Positions 50,733 to 60,100 of a stretch of 64,000 nucleotides of DNA are shown piece by piece (within the stretch, counting starts at the first letter, position 1; each line of letters starts with the position of its first letter). Position numbers and translations under genes: made by a program. The notes below the pieces were generated by a model. The model saw only the letters and a list, made by a program, of their open reading frames with translations. It did no database searches and was not told the origin of the DNA. The DNA comes from Streptomyces sp. LHD-70 (GTDB lineage: Bacteria; Actinomycetota; Actinomycetes; Streptomycetales; Streptomycetaceae): contig NZ_JAVIFW010000010.1 of assembly GCF_031157275.1 (NCBI RefSeq), positions 186,001-250,000 on the forward strand, in the 5' to 3' direction.

Positions 50733-51986
50733 GTGAAGCAACGCCTTGTCGCGACCTGTCTGGCCCTGGCCGCCATCCTGCCGCTGGGCGGCTGCGGACT
50801 GCTCCCCGGCGGGGAGGAACCCGACACCGTGACGGTGTGGCTGATGAAGGGCAGCGCCTCCGACGCGTTCGTCCGCCGCTTCAAGGCCGAGTTCGAGCGC
50901 GAGCACACCGGGCTCGAACTCGACGTACAGGTACAGGACTGGACCGGTGTCGGCGCGAAGGTGACCGCCGCGCTGCGCAGCGGCTCCGCCGACGCGCCGG
51001 ACGTGATCGAGGTCGGCAACACGCAGGTCGCGCAGTACGTGGACGAGGCCGAACTGCTCGATCTGTCCCTGGAGTCCATGCGCGACTGGGGCATGGACGA
51101 CTGGCTGCCCGGCCTCGCCGAACCCGGCAACCACCGGGGCGCGCAGTACGGCATCCCCTGGTACGCCGCCAACCGTGTCGTCGTCTACCGCAAGGACCTG
51201 TTCCGCGACGCGGGCCTGAGCCGCCCGCCGGCCACGCGCGACGAGTGGCTGACGTACACGAAGCGCCTCAACTCCGCCGGAAACCAAGGGATCTACCTGG
51301 CCGGGCAGGACTGGTACACGCTCGCCGGGTTCGTCTGGGACGAGGGCGGCGAGCTCGCCGAGGAGAAGGCGGGGCGCTGGCGCGGCACGCTGCACAGCCC
51401 GGCCGCGCTGCGCGGCATGGACTTCTACCGCCGCCTCCAGGAGCTCGGCGGGGGCCCCAAGGACGCCGACGAGGAGACGCCGCCGCAGGCCGAGGTGTTC
51501 GCGCTCGGGGACGTCGCGCAGATCGTGTCCGTGCCGGGTGCGGCCGAGGCGATCGAGGAGCAGAACCCCGAACTGAAGGGAAAGCTGGGGTTCTTCCCCA
51601 TTCCGGGGCGCCGGTCCGGGCAGCCCGCGGCCGTCTTCACCGGCGGCTCGGACCTGATCGTGCCCGAACGCAGCGACGTTCAGCGGGGCGCTGTCGCCGT
51701 CGTCGACGCGCTGGCCGGGCGCAAGTGGCAGACGGAGCTGGCCCGCACCATGCACCACGTCCCCAACAAGGCGAAGCTCGCGGACGCGGTACGGGACGTG
51801 CCGGGGGTCGCCGCGATGGCCGAGGGCGCGGCCCGCGGCCGCGCGACCCCGGCGTCGCCGCGCTGGGCGGCGGTCGAGGCGGACAACCCGATCAAGCGGT
51901 ACATGACGGCGGTCCTGACCGGCGAGGACCCGTCTCGCGCGGCACGGAACGCTTCCGCGGAGATCACGGAGGCGTTGGAGGAGTAG
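50733..51986 (+). CDS. orphan extracellular solute-binding lipoprotein, sugar type
   Basis: Family 1 solute-binding protein of 417 aa for a CUT1-type sugar importer. GTG 50733 follows AAGGTGA; a GTG three codons earlier is in frame but badly placed. The lipobox ends LPLGGC. The mature sequence has TVTVWLMKGSASDAFVRRF, GSADAPDVIEVGNTQVAQY and GGSDLIVPERS, typical of N-acetylglucosamine/chitobiose- or maltose-type receptors. No permease genes adjoin it, so it must use channels encoded elsewhere. A DasR-like operator upstream suggests an aminosugar ligand (inference). Confidence 0.9.
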   Translation: MKQRLVATCLALAAILPLGGCGLLPGGEEPDTVTVWLMKGSASDAFVRRFKAEFEREHTGLELDVQVQDWTGVGAKVTAALRSGSADAPDVIEVGNTQVAQYVDEAELLDLSLESMRDWGMDDWLPGLAEPGNHRGAQYGIPWYAANRVVVYRKDLFRDAGLSRPPATRDEWLTYTKRLNSAGNQGIYLAGQDWYTLAGFVWDEGGELAEEKAGRWRGTLHSPAALRGMDFYRRLQELGGGPKDADEETPPQAEVFALGDVAQIVSVPGAAEAIEEQNPELKGKLGFFPIPGRRSGQPAAVFTGGSDLIVPERSDVQRGAVAVVDALAGRKWQTELARTMHHVPNKAKLADAVRDVPGVAAMAEGAARGRATPASPRWAAVEADNPIKRYMTAVLTGEDPSRAARNASAEITEALEE

Positions 51987-52013
51987 GGCTGCGGACACGT
52001 GATTCAGCCTGTC

Positions 52014-52361
52014 TCAGCCGAACGGCCGCACCCCCGTGCTCCCCTCGCTCGCGTAGATCGCCATTGCGCCGAGTGGCGCGCCCAGGCCGTCGCACAGCAC
52101 CAACAGGCGCCCCGCGTACAGGCGTTCCGTGCCGTCCGCGCACAGGACCGGCAGGTCCGCCGCGAGGTCCTTGATCTTCGGGTGGGCCATCGCACGCCCG
52201 AACCCCGCCCAGTGCGCCTCGCGCAACCGCTCGGGGACAAGGAGGTCCAGCTTCCGGCCCACGGCCTCCGGCGCGGAGTGGCCGAACAGCCGCTCCGCGC
52301 CGTCGTTCCACTGTGTGATCGTCCCGTGCGTATCGGCGACGACGATCGCGTGATACGTCAT
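52014..52361 (-). CDS. single-domain PAS protein
   Basis: Stand-alone PAS sensor module of 115 aa. AIVVADTHGTITQWNDGAERLFGHSAPEAVGRKLDLLVPERLRE is a textbook PAS start, and a final strand (LVLCDGLGAPLGAMAIYA) closes the fold. There is no output domain, so it probably acts by protein contact or ligand storage. The gene starts 38 nt after the egtD stop on the same strand, so it may be carried on the egtABCD transcript. It converges with the lipoprotein gene. Confidence 0.85.
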   Translation of the reverse strand: MTYHAIVVADTHGTITQWNDGAERLFGHSAPEAVGRKLDLLVPERLREAHWAGFGRAMAHPKIKDLAADLPVLCADGTERLYAGRLLVLCDGLGAPLGAMAIYASEGSTGVRPFG

Positions 52362-52398
52362 ACGTCCAGTGCAGCACGCGCAGGCCGGCGCCGCGCCC

Positions 52399-53361
52399 TC
52401 ACGCCACCCGCGACAGGGACAGCGCGAACCGTCCCTCCGCGTCCGTCCACCAGTGCGTCGGCGTCAGACCGGCCGCGGTGAGCTCGGCGCGTACGCCCTC
52501 CTCGCGGAACTTCGCCGAGATCTCCGTACGCAGCTCCTCGCCCGCCGCGAAGTCCACCGCCAGTTCGAGTTCGGGGATCTTCACCGACATGTCCGTGCGG
52601 GCCCGCAGCCGCATCTCGATCCACTCCCGCTCCCGGTCCCAGCGGGCCACGTGCGTGAACGCGTCCGGGTCGAAGTCAGCGCCCAGCTCGCGGTTGATGA
52701 CGTTCAGGACGTTCTTGTTGAACTCGGCCGTCACCCCGGCCGCGTCGTCGTACGCCGCCACCAGCGTCCCCTCGTCCTTGACCAGGTCCGTGCCGAGCAG
52801 CAGCGCGTCGCCCGGTGAGAGCAGCGCGCGCACCGAGGCGAGGAACGCGGCGCGCTCCGCGGGCAGCAGGTTGCCGAGCGTGCCGCCGAGGAACGCCACC
52901 AGGCGCGGGCCGGGCGTGCCGGGCAGCGTGAGCGGGGCGGTGAAGTCGGCGATCAGGGCGTGCACGTCGAGCGCGGGGTGCTCCGCGCGCAACGCCTCAC
53001 CGGCCTGCCGCAGCGCGCTCTCGCTGACGTCGACCGGAACGTACATCGCCAACTCGCCGAAGGCGTCGAGGAGATGGCGGGTCTTGTCCGACGAGCCCGA
53101 GCCCAGCTCGATCAGCGTTCGGGCCCCGGTCGCCGCCGCGATCTCCCCGGCGCGGGTCAGCAGGATCTCCCGCTCGGCCCGGGTCGGGTAGTACTCGGGC
53201 AGCGTGGTGATCTCGTCGAAGAGTTCGCTGCCGCGCGCGTCGTAGAACCACTTCGGCGGCAGCGTCTTGGGCGAGGCGGTCAGGCCGGTGCGGACGTCGG
53301 CGCGCAGGGCGGCGCCGGTCGCGTCCTCGGGCAGGGTGCGGGTGAACTGCAACGTGCTCAC
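52399..53361 (-). CDS. egtD: L-histidine N-alpha-methyltransferase
   Basis: First committed enzyme of ergothioneine synthesis: trimethylates L-histidine to hercynine using SAM; 320 aa. It shows the family sequence KWFYDARGSELFDEITTLPEYYPTRAE (37-63), the SAM loop LIELGSGSSDKTRHLL and the C-terminal AKFREEGVRAELTAAGL. GTG 53361 overlaps the egtC stop by four bases. It is the fourth gene of egtABCD. Confidence 0.95.
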   Translation of the reverse strand: MSTLQFTRTLPEDATGAALRADVRTGLTASPKTLPPKWFYDARGSELFDEITTLPEYYPTRAEREILLTRAGEIAAATGARTLIELGSGSSDKTRHLLDAFGELAMYVPVDVSESALRQAGEALRAEHPALDVHALIADFTAPLTLPGTPGPRLVAFLGGTLGNLLPAERAAFLASVRALLSPGDALLLGTDLVKDEGTLVAAYDDAAGVTAEFNKNVLNVINRELGADFDPDAFTHVARWDREREWIEMRLRARTDMSVKIPELELAVDFAAGEELRTEISAKFREEGVRAELTAAGLTPTHWWTDAEGRFALSLSRVA

Positions 53362-54125
53362 GCCATCGGCTCCTTCAGCTCAGGGTCCTTCAACGGGGTC
53401 AGCAGCACTTCGGTGCGGCTCGCGATCAGCAGCGTCCGGTCGGGTACCTCGCGCCACTCGGGGGCGTCGTCGTACGGCTCGGAGGCGACGACTGTGCGCC
53501 CGCCCCCCGCCAGGTACCAGAGGCTGTCGCCCCAGGCCGTCGCCGCGAGCTGCGTGCCGTCCGTGACGAGGAGGTTGAGGCGCGAGCGCGGTGCGGCGGC
53601 CGCGACCTCCGTGACCGTGTCGGCGAGCGCCTGCGGCAGCTCGTCCCCGGACCGCAGCCGGTGCAGGAGCAGCGCCCACACGAGCGCCGAGTCGCAGCGC
53701 GCCTCCAGGGAGAGGAGTGCGTCGACGGGCAGCGAACGGGCAAGCGCAGCAAGGGAGTTGGGCCAACCCGCCACCATCCCGTTGTGGCTGAACAGCCACG
53801 GCCCGTACGTGAACGGGGCCGCCGCGGCTTCCCCGTCCGCGTCCGCGCGTGTCGCGTCCCGCACCGCCGCGAGGAACGCGCCGCTGCGTACCACCCGTGC
53901 CAGATCGGCGAAGGACAGGTCGCCCCAGACGGGCCCGGCGCGCCGGTAGCGGGCGGGCACCGGATCGCCGTCCGCGTACCAGCCCACGCCGAACCCGTCG
54001 GCGTTGACCGTCCCGTGCCGCTGCCGGCGCGGCGCCCAGGACTGGACGAACAGGCTGTGCGGCGGGCGGACGAGGAGGTCGCCGAGGGGTTCCGGCGAGC
54101 CCAGATAGGCGAGGTGGCGGCACAT
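53358..54125 (-). CDS. egtC: gamma-glutamyl hercynylcysteine S-oxide hydrolase
   Basis: Class II glutamine-amidotransferase-fold hydrolase, 255 aa, that removes glutamate from gamma-glutamyl-hercynylcysteine sulfoxide. It begins MCRHLAYLG, so Cys2 becomes the N-terminal nucleophile; NADGFGVGWY and PWLFSHNGMVAGW complete the Ntn site. The ATG shares one base with the egtB stop. Position between egtB and egtD is as in mycobacteria. Confidence 0.94.
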   Translation of the reverse strand: MCRHLAYLGSPEPLGDLLVRPPHSLFVQSWAPRRQRHGTVNADGFGVGWYADGDPVPARYRRAGPVWGDLSFADLARVVRSGAFLAAVRDATRADADGEAAAAPFTYGPWLFSHNGMVAGWPNSLAALARSLPVDALLSLEARCDSALVWALLLHRLRSGDELPQALADTVTEVAAAAPRSRLNLLVTDGTQLAATAWGDSLWYLAGGGRTVVASEPYDDAPEWREVPDRTLLIASRTEVLLTPLKDPELKEPMA

Positions 54126-55477
54126 CAGTGCACCACCGCCCCGGCCGCCTCGTCCCCGCTCGCGTCCCGCGCGGTACGGAAGCCGGAGAAGATCTGCCGC
54201 CGCACCGGGTGGTCCCAGTTGCGGAACGTGCCCCGGCAGGCCACCTGGTCCACGGCGAACGAACCGCCGCGCAGCACCTTGTAGTCGCCGCCGAAGAACA
54301 CCTCCGAGTACTCGCGGTACGGGAACGCCACGAACCCCGGGTAGGGCAGGAAGCCGCTCGACGTCCACTCCCACACGTCACCGATCAACTGCCGTACGCC
54401 CAAGGGGGATTGGCCCGCCTCGTAAGCTCCTGCGGCGGCCGGGCGGAGGTGGCGCTGGCCGAGGTTGGCGCGGTCCGGGGTGGGATCGGCGTCGCCCCAC
54501 GGGTAGCGGCGCGAGCGGTCGGCGGCCGGGTCGTGCCGGGCGGCCTTCTCCCACTCGGCCTCGGTCGGCAGCCGGCGCCCGGCCCAGCGGGCGTAGGCGT
54601 CCGCCTCGTACCAACTCACGTGCAGGACCGGCTCGTCGAGCGGAATCGGCTCCGTCACCCCGAAGCGGCGACGCAGCCACTGCCCGCCCTCACGGCGCCA
54701 GAACAGCGGCGCCACGAGGCCGTGCTCGCGCACATGCGCCCAACCGGCCGGGTCCCACCAGCGCGGCTCGTCGTAGCCGCCGTCGGCCATGAACTCCAGA
54801 TACGCGCCGCATGTCACCGGGGTCGTGTCGATCCAGTACGCCGCCACGTCGCGGCGGTGCGCCGGGCGCTCGTTGTCCAGGGACCAGGGCTCGGTCGACG
54901 TGCCCATGGTGAACGGGCCGCCGGGGACCAGGACTTCACGTGCCACGGGGGGTTGTCCCACCGGCTCGGGGTCGGGGGCCGTGAGCGCGGCCGGGCCCTT
55001 GCGGAGCTGGTGGGTGATCAGCATCGTCTCGTCGTGCTGCTGCTCGTGCTGCGCGATCATGCCGAACGCGAACGCCGCGTCCACCAGGGCCGATCCGCGC
55101 AGCACGCTCGTGTCCAGGACGTCCAGGGCCCGGCCCCGCACCTCCGCCGCGTACCGGTGCGCCTCGTCCGGCGGCAGCAGCGGCAGCGAGGGGCGCTCCG
55201 CGCGCGGGTGCTCGAACGCGTCGTACACCGAGTCGATCTCGGGACGCATCGGTTCGCGCCCCGCCACGGCGCGCAGGAGCCACTGCTCCTCCTGGTTGCC
55301 GATATGCGCGAGGTCCCACACCAGCGGGGACATCAACGGCGAGTGCTGCGCGGTCAGTTCGGCCTCGTCCACGCAGGTCGTGAGCAGCCGGGTGCGGTCC
55401 CGCGCGGCGGTCAGGGCGGCGCGCGCGGCGGTGCGCAGCGCGTCCTCGTCCCGGGCGTCGATGGGGGTGCCGTTCAC
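54125..55477 (-). CDS. egtB: hercynine oxygenase (sulfoxide synthase)
   Basis: Non-heme iron enzyme, 450 aa, joining gamma-glutamylcysteine to hercynine with O2. The DinB-like N-terminal half holds the three-histidine iron site, His58 (DLAHIGNQEEQW), His144 and His148 (AQHEQQHDE). The C-terminal formylglycine-generating-enzyme fold (about 200-440) contains PGGPFTMG, LPTEAEWEKAAR, GDVWEWTSSGF and LRGGSFAV. GTG 55477 follows GGGAGGA and overlaps the egtA stop by four bases. Confidence 0.95.
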   Translation of the reverse strand: MNGTPIDARDEDALRTAARAALTAARDRTRLLTTCVDEAELTAQHSPLMSPLVWDLAHIGNQEEQWLLRAVAGREPMRPEIDSVYDAFEHPRAERPSLPLLPPDEAHRYAAEVRGRALDVLDTSVLRGSALVDAAFAFGMIAQHEQQHDETMLITHQLRKGPAALTAPDPEPVGQPPVAREVLVPGGPFTMGTSTEPWSLDNERPAHRRDVAAYWIDTTPVTCGAYLEFMADGGYDEPRWWDPAGWAHVREHGLVAPLFWRREGGQWLRRRFGVTEPIPLDEPVLHVSWYEADAYARWAGRRLPTEAEWEKAARHDPAADRSRRYPWGDADPTPDRANLGQRHLRPAAAGAYEAGQSPLGVRQLIGDVWEWTSSGFLPYPGFVAFPYREYSEVFFGGDYKVLRGGSFAVDQVACRGTFRNWDHPVRRQIFSGFRTARDASGDEAAGAVVH

Positions 55478-56763
55478 GTGGTCGTCCTCCCGTTCACTTC
55501 GTCGAGCAGGTCGTCGGCGGGGCAGCGGCCCCGCGCGACATGGCGCTCCGCGAACGCGCCGACGGCGTCCACGACCGCCGCCGGCGCGCCACGCCGCGGC
55601 AGCGCCTCCAGGGCGGCGGTGAAACAGTCCGCGGCGGCCTCGCGCAGCTCCGGGTCGGCCAGGCCGTGGCGTGCCGCGTCCAGCCAGAGCGGGTTGCGGG
55701 GCGCGGGCCTGACCTGGCCGTCCTCGCCCGCCGCCCGCTCGGCCAGCGGCTTCACGGTGCGGTACGCCCGCTCCGCGGCCTGCGGGTCCTCGAACAGCGC
55801 CTCGGTCACGGCGAGCGGCACGAGCCAGCCGTCCCGGCCCGGCTGCGCGTCGATCATGCGCAGCTCCAGATGGCCGCGCGGCCGCACGGGCGGGAACAGC
55901 GTCGTCAGGTGGTAGTCCACGTCCGCGCGGGTGGGCGGCCGGGGCAGCGCACCGCCGCGCAGCCAGTCCCGGAAGCTGACCCGCTCCGGCACCAGCCACG
56001 GCCCCTCGGGCGTACGGACACACATCACCGGTGCGTCCAGGACGTGCCGCGCCCACGCGTCCCGGGGCTCGGCGGACTCCGGGGGAGCGGCACTGCGGCC
56101 CGGCTCGATCGCCGCCCACACCGCCTGCCGGGTGGAGCGCCAGCCTGTCGGACGGCCCCGGTCGAGCGGGGAGTTGGCGAACGCGGCGACCAGGACGGCG
56201 CCGAGCAGATGGGCCAGGTGCCAGCGCCGCCCGTGCCCGAGCGGGCCCGGCTCCTCGTACCCGGCGTCGAGGCAGATCTGCACCGACGCGGTGGAGCACA
56301 TCATGGCGCGCCCGGCGGGCCCGGTGCGGTCGAAGTACCGCTCCATGGCGACGTACCGCTCATCGTCGAGGAGGCGGCGCGGCGGGTGCCAGGGGTCCTG
56401 GCCGAGCCCGGAGAGGCCGAGCCCCAGAGCGCCCAGGGTGCGGCGGGCGAGCCGGAGGTCGGCGGAGACGGAGGTGACGCACTCCGCCAGGGACGCGGCG
56501 GGCAGCGAGCTCAGCTCCAGCTGGCCGCCGGGTTCGACCGTCAGGGCCGAACTCAGGGGCAGGGCACGCAGTGCGGCGGTCGCCGCCGCGCGCCGTTCGG
56601 GGGTCACGGGCAGTCGGGGGGCGCGCAACTCGTGGACGAGCCACTCGAGTTCCACGCCCACGGCGGCGGGCGGACCGGTCTTGAAGCAGATGCCGTGGAC
56701 GAGCGCCTCCACCTCGTCCTCGGTGACCGGAGCGTCGTGCTCCGCACAGTCGGCCTCACTCAT
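55474..56763 (-). CDS. egtA: glutamate-cysteine ligase of ergothioneine pathway
   Basis: ATP-dependent ligase, 429 aa, making gamma-glutamylcysteine for EgtB. GCS2-type features include VGVELEWLV (35-43, glutamate/Mg site), EPGGQLELSS, MMCSTASVQICLDAG and a HLELRMIDAQP block. ATG 56763 follows GAAGGA. It is the promoter-proximal gene of the coupled egtABCD operon. EgtE, the final C-S lyase, is not in the window. Confidence 0.94.
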   Translation of the reverse strand: MSEADCAEHDAPVTEDEVEALVHGICFKTGPPAAVGVELEWLVHELRAPRLPVTPERRAAATAALRALPLSSALTVEPGGQLELSSLPAASLAECVTSVSADLRLARRTLGALGLGLSGLGQDPWHPPRRLLDDERYVAMERYFDRTGPAGRAMMCSTASVQICLDAGYEEPGPLGHGRRWHLAHLLGAVLVAAFANSPLDRGRPTGWRSTRQAVWAAIEPGRSAAPPESAEPRDAWARHVLDAPVMCVRTPEGPWLVPERVSFRDWLRGGALPRPPTRADVDYHLTTLFPPVRPRGHLELRMIDAQPGRDGWLVPLAVTEALFEDPQAAERAYRTVKPLAERAAGEDGQVRPAPRNPLWLDAARHGLADPELREAAADCFTAALEALPRRGAPAAVVDAVGAFAERHVARGRCPADDLLDEVNGRTTT

Positions 56764-57122
56764 TGGTCGATCCTTCTGTCGAAGGGCGTCACCCGCGAAG
56801 CGTGGGCGGCGCGTTCACAGCCATCAACCCAAGACCGTCGCCGCCGTCCGCACAAGACCGCCCCACCGGACCGCGGATGAACGTCGGGAACGTCTGGCTC
56901 AGGAACGTCTGGCTCGAGAGCGTCGGGCTCAGGAACGTCGGGCGGTCGGGGGAGCGGGGGGAGCGGCTCTTCATCAACTCCCTGTCGCTTTCTCCTTTTT
57001 GAGGACAAAGGCATGGACGGGCCTCGCAGGCGTCCCTACGCTGAGCGTCGCTCTGCCGCGGAAAATCTGCGCAACCCCAGCAGAAGTCTGCTTCGCCCCA
57101 GCGGAATCACGCAGGAGGACGA
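56764..57122. other. 359-nt divergent intergenic region, egtA / secreted protein
   Basis: Carries promoters in both directions and a 15-nt direct-repeat array at 56878-56946. The stretch 56970-57010 is AT-richer, with CTCCTTTTTGAGG, and is a plausible promoter for the plus-strand gene. A short open frame with repeat-derived sequence occurs on each strand but is not convincingly coding. Confidence 0.5.
56878..56946. repeat. 15-nt direct repeats, four copies
   Basis: GGAACGTCTGGCTCA (56887-56901) is followed by three consecutive variants ending at 56946 (…GGCTCG, AGAGCGTCGGGCTCA, GGAACGTCGGGCGGT), with a partial unit before. Copies are adjacent and in the same orientation, upstream of egtA. 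Confidence 0.8.
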
Positions 57123-60100
57123 GTGAAGCCACGCCCCGCGCTGCCCTTACGCCACAGACGCCGTACGTCTTTACAAGCTACCGGACTGCTGCTCACCGCG
57201 CTTTTCGGCGCCTGCCTGGCCGGACCGGCGGCCGCCGCCGACGATCCCCCGCGCCCCTTCGCCGACCTGCCCCCGCAGGAGCCCGGCCTCACCCTTCGCG
57301 TGTTCGACATCCAGACCCCGCTCACCGAGCTCTGCGCCCTCAAGCCCGCGCAGACCCCGAACGTCGACAAGCTGGTCCCCGCGGCCGACTGGAACTCCAC
57401 CGAGGGCTTCGGGTTCAGCGACCACTTCGTCTCCCAGCTCAGCGGCAACCTGAACGTGCCCGAGGCCGGCACCTACGGATTCCGGCTGACCAGCGACGAC
57501 GGCTCCCGCCTGCTGCTCGGCGGCCAGCAGGTGATCGACCACGACGGGGTGCACGGGGCCGAGCCCAAGGACGGCGAGATCACGCTCGACGCCGGCTACC
57601 GGTCGCTGCGGATCGACCACTTCGACGCGGGCGGCGACCAGCGGGTCACCCTGGAGTGGAAGCCGCCGGGCGCCGCCGCCTTCACGGCCGTACCGGAGTC
57701 CGTGCTCAGCACCGACGCCGACGTCGTACGCGTCACCGCACCCGGCCGCAAGGAGTGCGAGGGCGGCACCGACACCCCCGGCGACGGGCTGCCGCTGACC
57801 GAGGTCAACCCCGGCTACACCCGCACCGATCTGCGCCCCGAGGGCTTCGAACCGCAGGTCTCCGCGATGGACTGGCTCCCCGACGACCGGCTCGCGATCA
57901 CCACCTGGGGCGGCAGCGAGCAGACGAAGGGCGAGGTGTACCTCCTCGACCATGTCACCGGCGACACCGGCCCCGAGAAGGTCACGTACAAGAAGATCGC
58001 CGACGGGCTCAAGGAGCCCATGGGCATCGTGCACGTGGACGGCAAGCTGTACGTGTCCGAGAAGCACCAGCTGACCGAGCTGGCCGACACGGACGGCGAC
58101 GACGTCGTGGACGAGCGGCGCAAGGTCGCCGAGTGGCCGTACGGCGGGAACTTCCACGAGTTCGCCTTCGGCCTCCTCTACGACAAGGGCTCCTTCTACC
58201 TGAACCTCTCCGTGGCCATCGACTACGGCGGTGCGACGACCGACCCGCAGCCCGCGAGGAACCGCGGCACCACCATCAAGGTCGACAAGGACTCCGGCAA
58301 GGTCAGCTACCTGGCCGGCGGCCTGCGCACCCCGAACGGCATCGGGCGCGGCCCCGACGACGAGCTGTTCGTCACGGACAACCAGGGCGGCTGGCTGCCC
58401 GCGTCCAAGCTGATGCACCTCAAGCAGGACCGCTTCTTCAACCACCGCACCAACCCTCCGGGACCGTTCGACGACAAGCCCGTCACCAAGCCGGTGCTGT
58501 GGCTGCCGCAGAACGAGATCGCCAACTCGCCCAGTACACCGATGCAGTTGAAGGAGGGCCCGTTCGCCGGGCAGATGGTCTTCGGCGACGTGACGTACGG
58601 CGGACTGCAGCGCGCCGACCTGGAGAAGGTCGACGGCGAGTACCAGGGCGCGGTGTTCCGGCACACCCAGGGCCTGGAGGCGGGCGCCAGCCGGATCAGC
58701 ACCGGGCCCGACGGCGCGCTCTACACCGGCGGCCTGGGCGCCGACGGCAACTGGGGCCAGGCGGGCAAGCTCCGCTTCGGCCTGCAGAAACTCACCCCGA
58801 ACGGCAAGACCGCCTTCGACATCAAGACCATGCGCGCGACGCGGGACGGCTTCGAACTCACCTACACCAAGCCCCTGTCGGACGAGACCGCGGCCGAGCT
58901 CACCGAGGGCGCGTACTCCGTCGCCCAGTGGCGGTACGTGCCGACCCCCGCCTACGGCGGACCCAAGGTCGACGAGGAGTCGCTGCCGGTCACCTCGGCG
59001 AAGCTCTCCGATGACCGCCGCAAGGTCACGCTGGCCATCCCGGGCCTGAAGAGCGACCGCGTCGTGCATGTCCGTTCGCCGCGCCCGTTCTCGGCCGAGG
59101 GCGGGGAGCAGCTCTGGTCCACGGAGGCCTGGTACACCCTCAACGCCAAACCGGGACCCGAGGAGCCCGTCACCACGTACGACGCCGAGTCGGCGGCGCT
59201 GTCCGGCGGCGCGGCCATCGACACCGAGCACGGCGGGTACACCGGCGGCGGTTTCGTCGACGGCCTCGGCGAGCAGGGCGCGAAGGTGCGCTTCGACGTG
59301 CACGTGGACAAGGCGGGCAGCTACGACGTGGGCCTGCGCTACGCCAACGGCCCGTATCCCGAGGCCGGAACCAAGACGCTCGGCGTCAGCGTCAACGGCG
59401 GCGAGCCGCGCCGGACCCGCCTGCCCTCCACCGGCGAGTGGAACCGCTGGTCGACCGCGACCGAACGCCTCGACCTGCGCAAGGGCCGCAACACGATCAC
59501 GTACGCGGTCGGCGGGGGCGACACCGGGCACGTGAACCTCGACGCCCTCGAGGTGCGGCGCCCGGGCGAGCGGATCGACCTGTTCTCCGGCGGCAGCATC
59601 TCCACGGCATGGCAGCACACCGACGGCCGCAGCGCCGAGTGGCCGCACACCGCCGAGCGGTCCATGGAGGTCTGCTGCGGCGACCTGCGCACGAAACAGC
59701 ACTTCCGGGACTTCCGACTGCACGTCGAGTTCCGGGTGCCGAAACTCCCCGACGACGTCACCGGCCAGGACCGCGGCAACAGCGGCGTCTACCTGCAGGA
59801 GCGCTACGAGGTGCAGATCCTCGACTCGTACGGGGTGCGGGAGCTCGCGAACAACGAAGCCGCGGCGATCTATCTGAAGAAGGCCGCCGACCGGAACATG
59901 GCGAAGCCGCCGGAGACCTGGCAGACGTACGACATCAAGTTCCGCGCGGCGCGCTTCGACGACGACGGGAAGAAGACCGAGGACGCCCGGATCACCGTCG
60001 TCTGGAACGGCGAGAAGGTGCACGACGACGTGGCCGTGGACGGCCCCACCGGCGCGGGCGCCCCGGAGTCCGCCGCCGCGGGGGCGATCCGGCTCCAGGA

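Noticed and set aside
56878..56946. CRISPR or replication-origin iterons
   Set aside because: Only four adjacent 15-nt copies with no spacers, no rep gene and no DnaA boxes. Treated as a promoter-region repeat.
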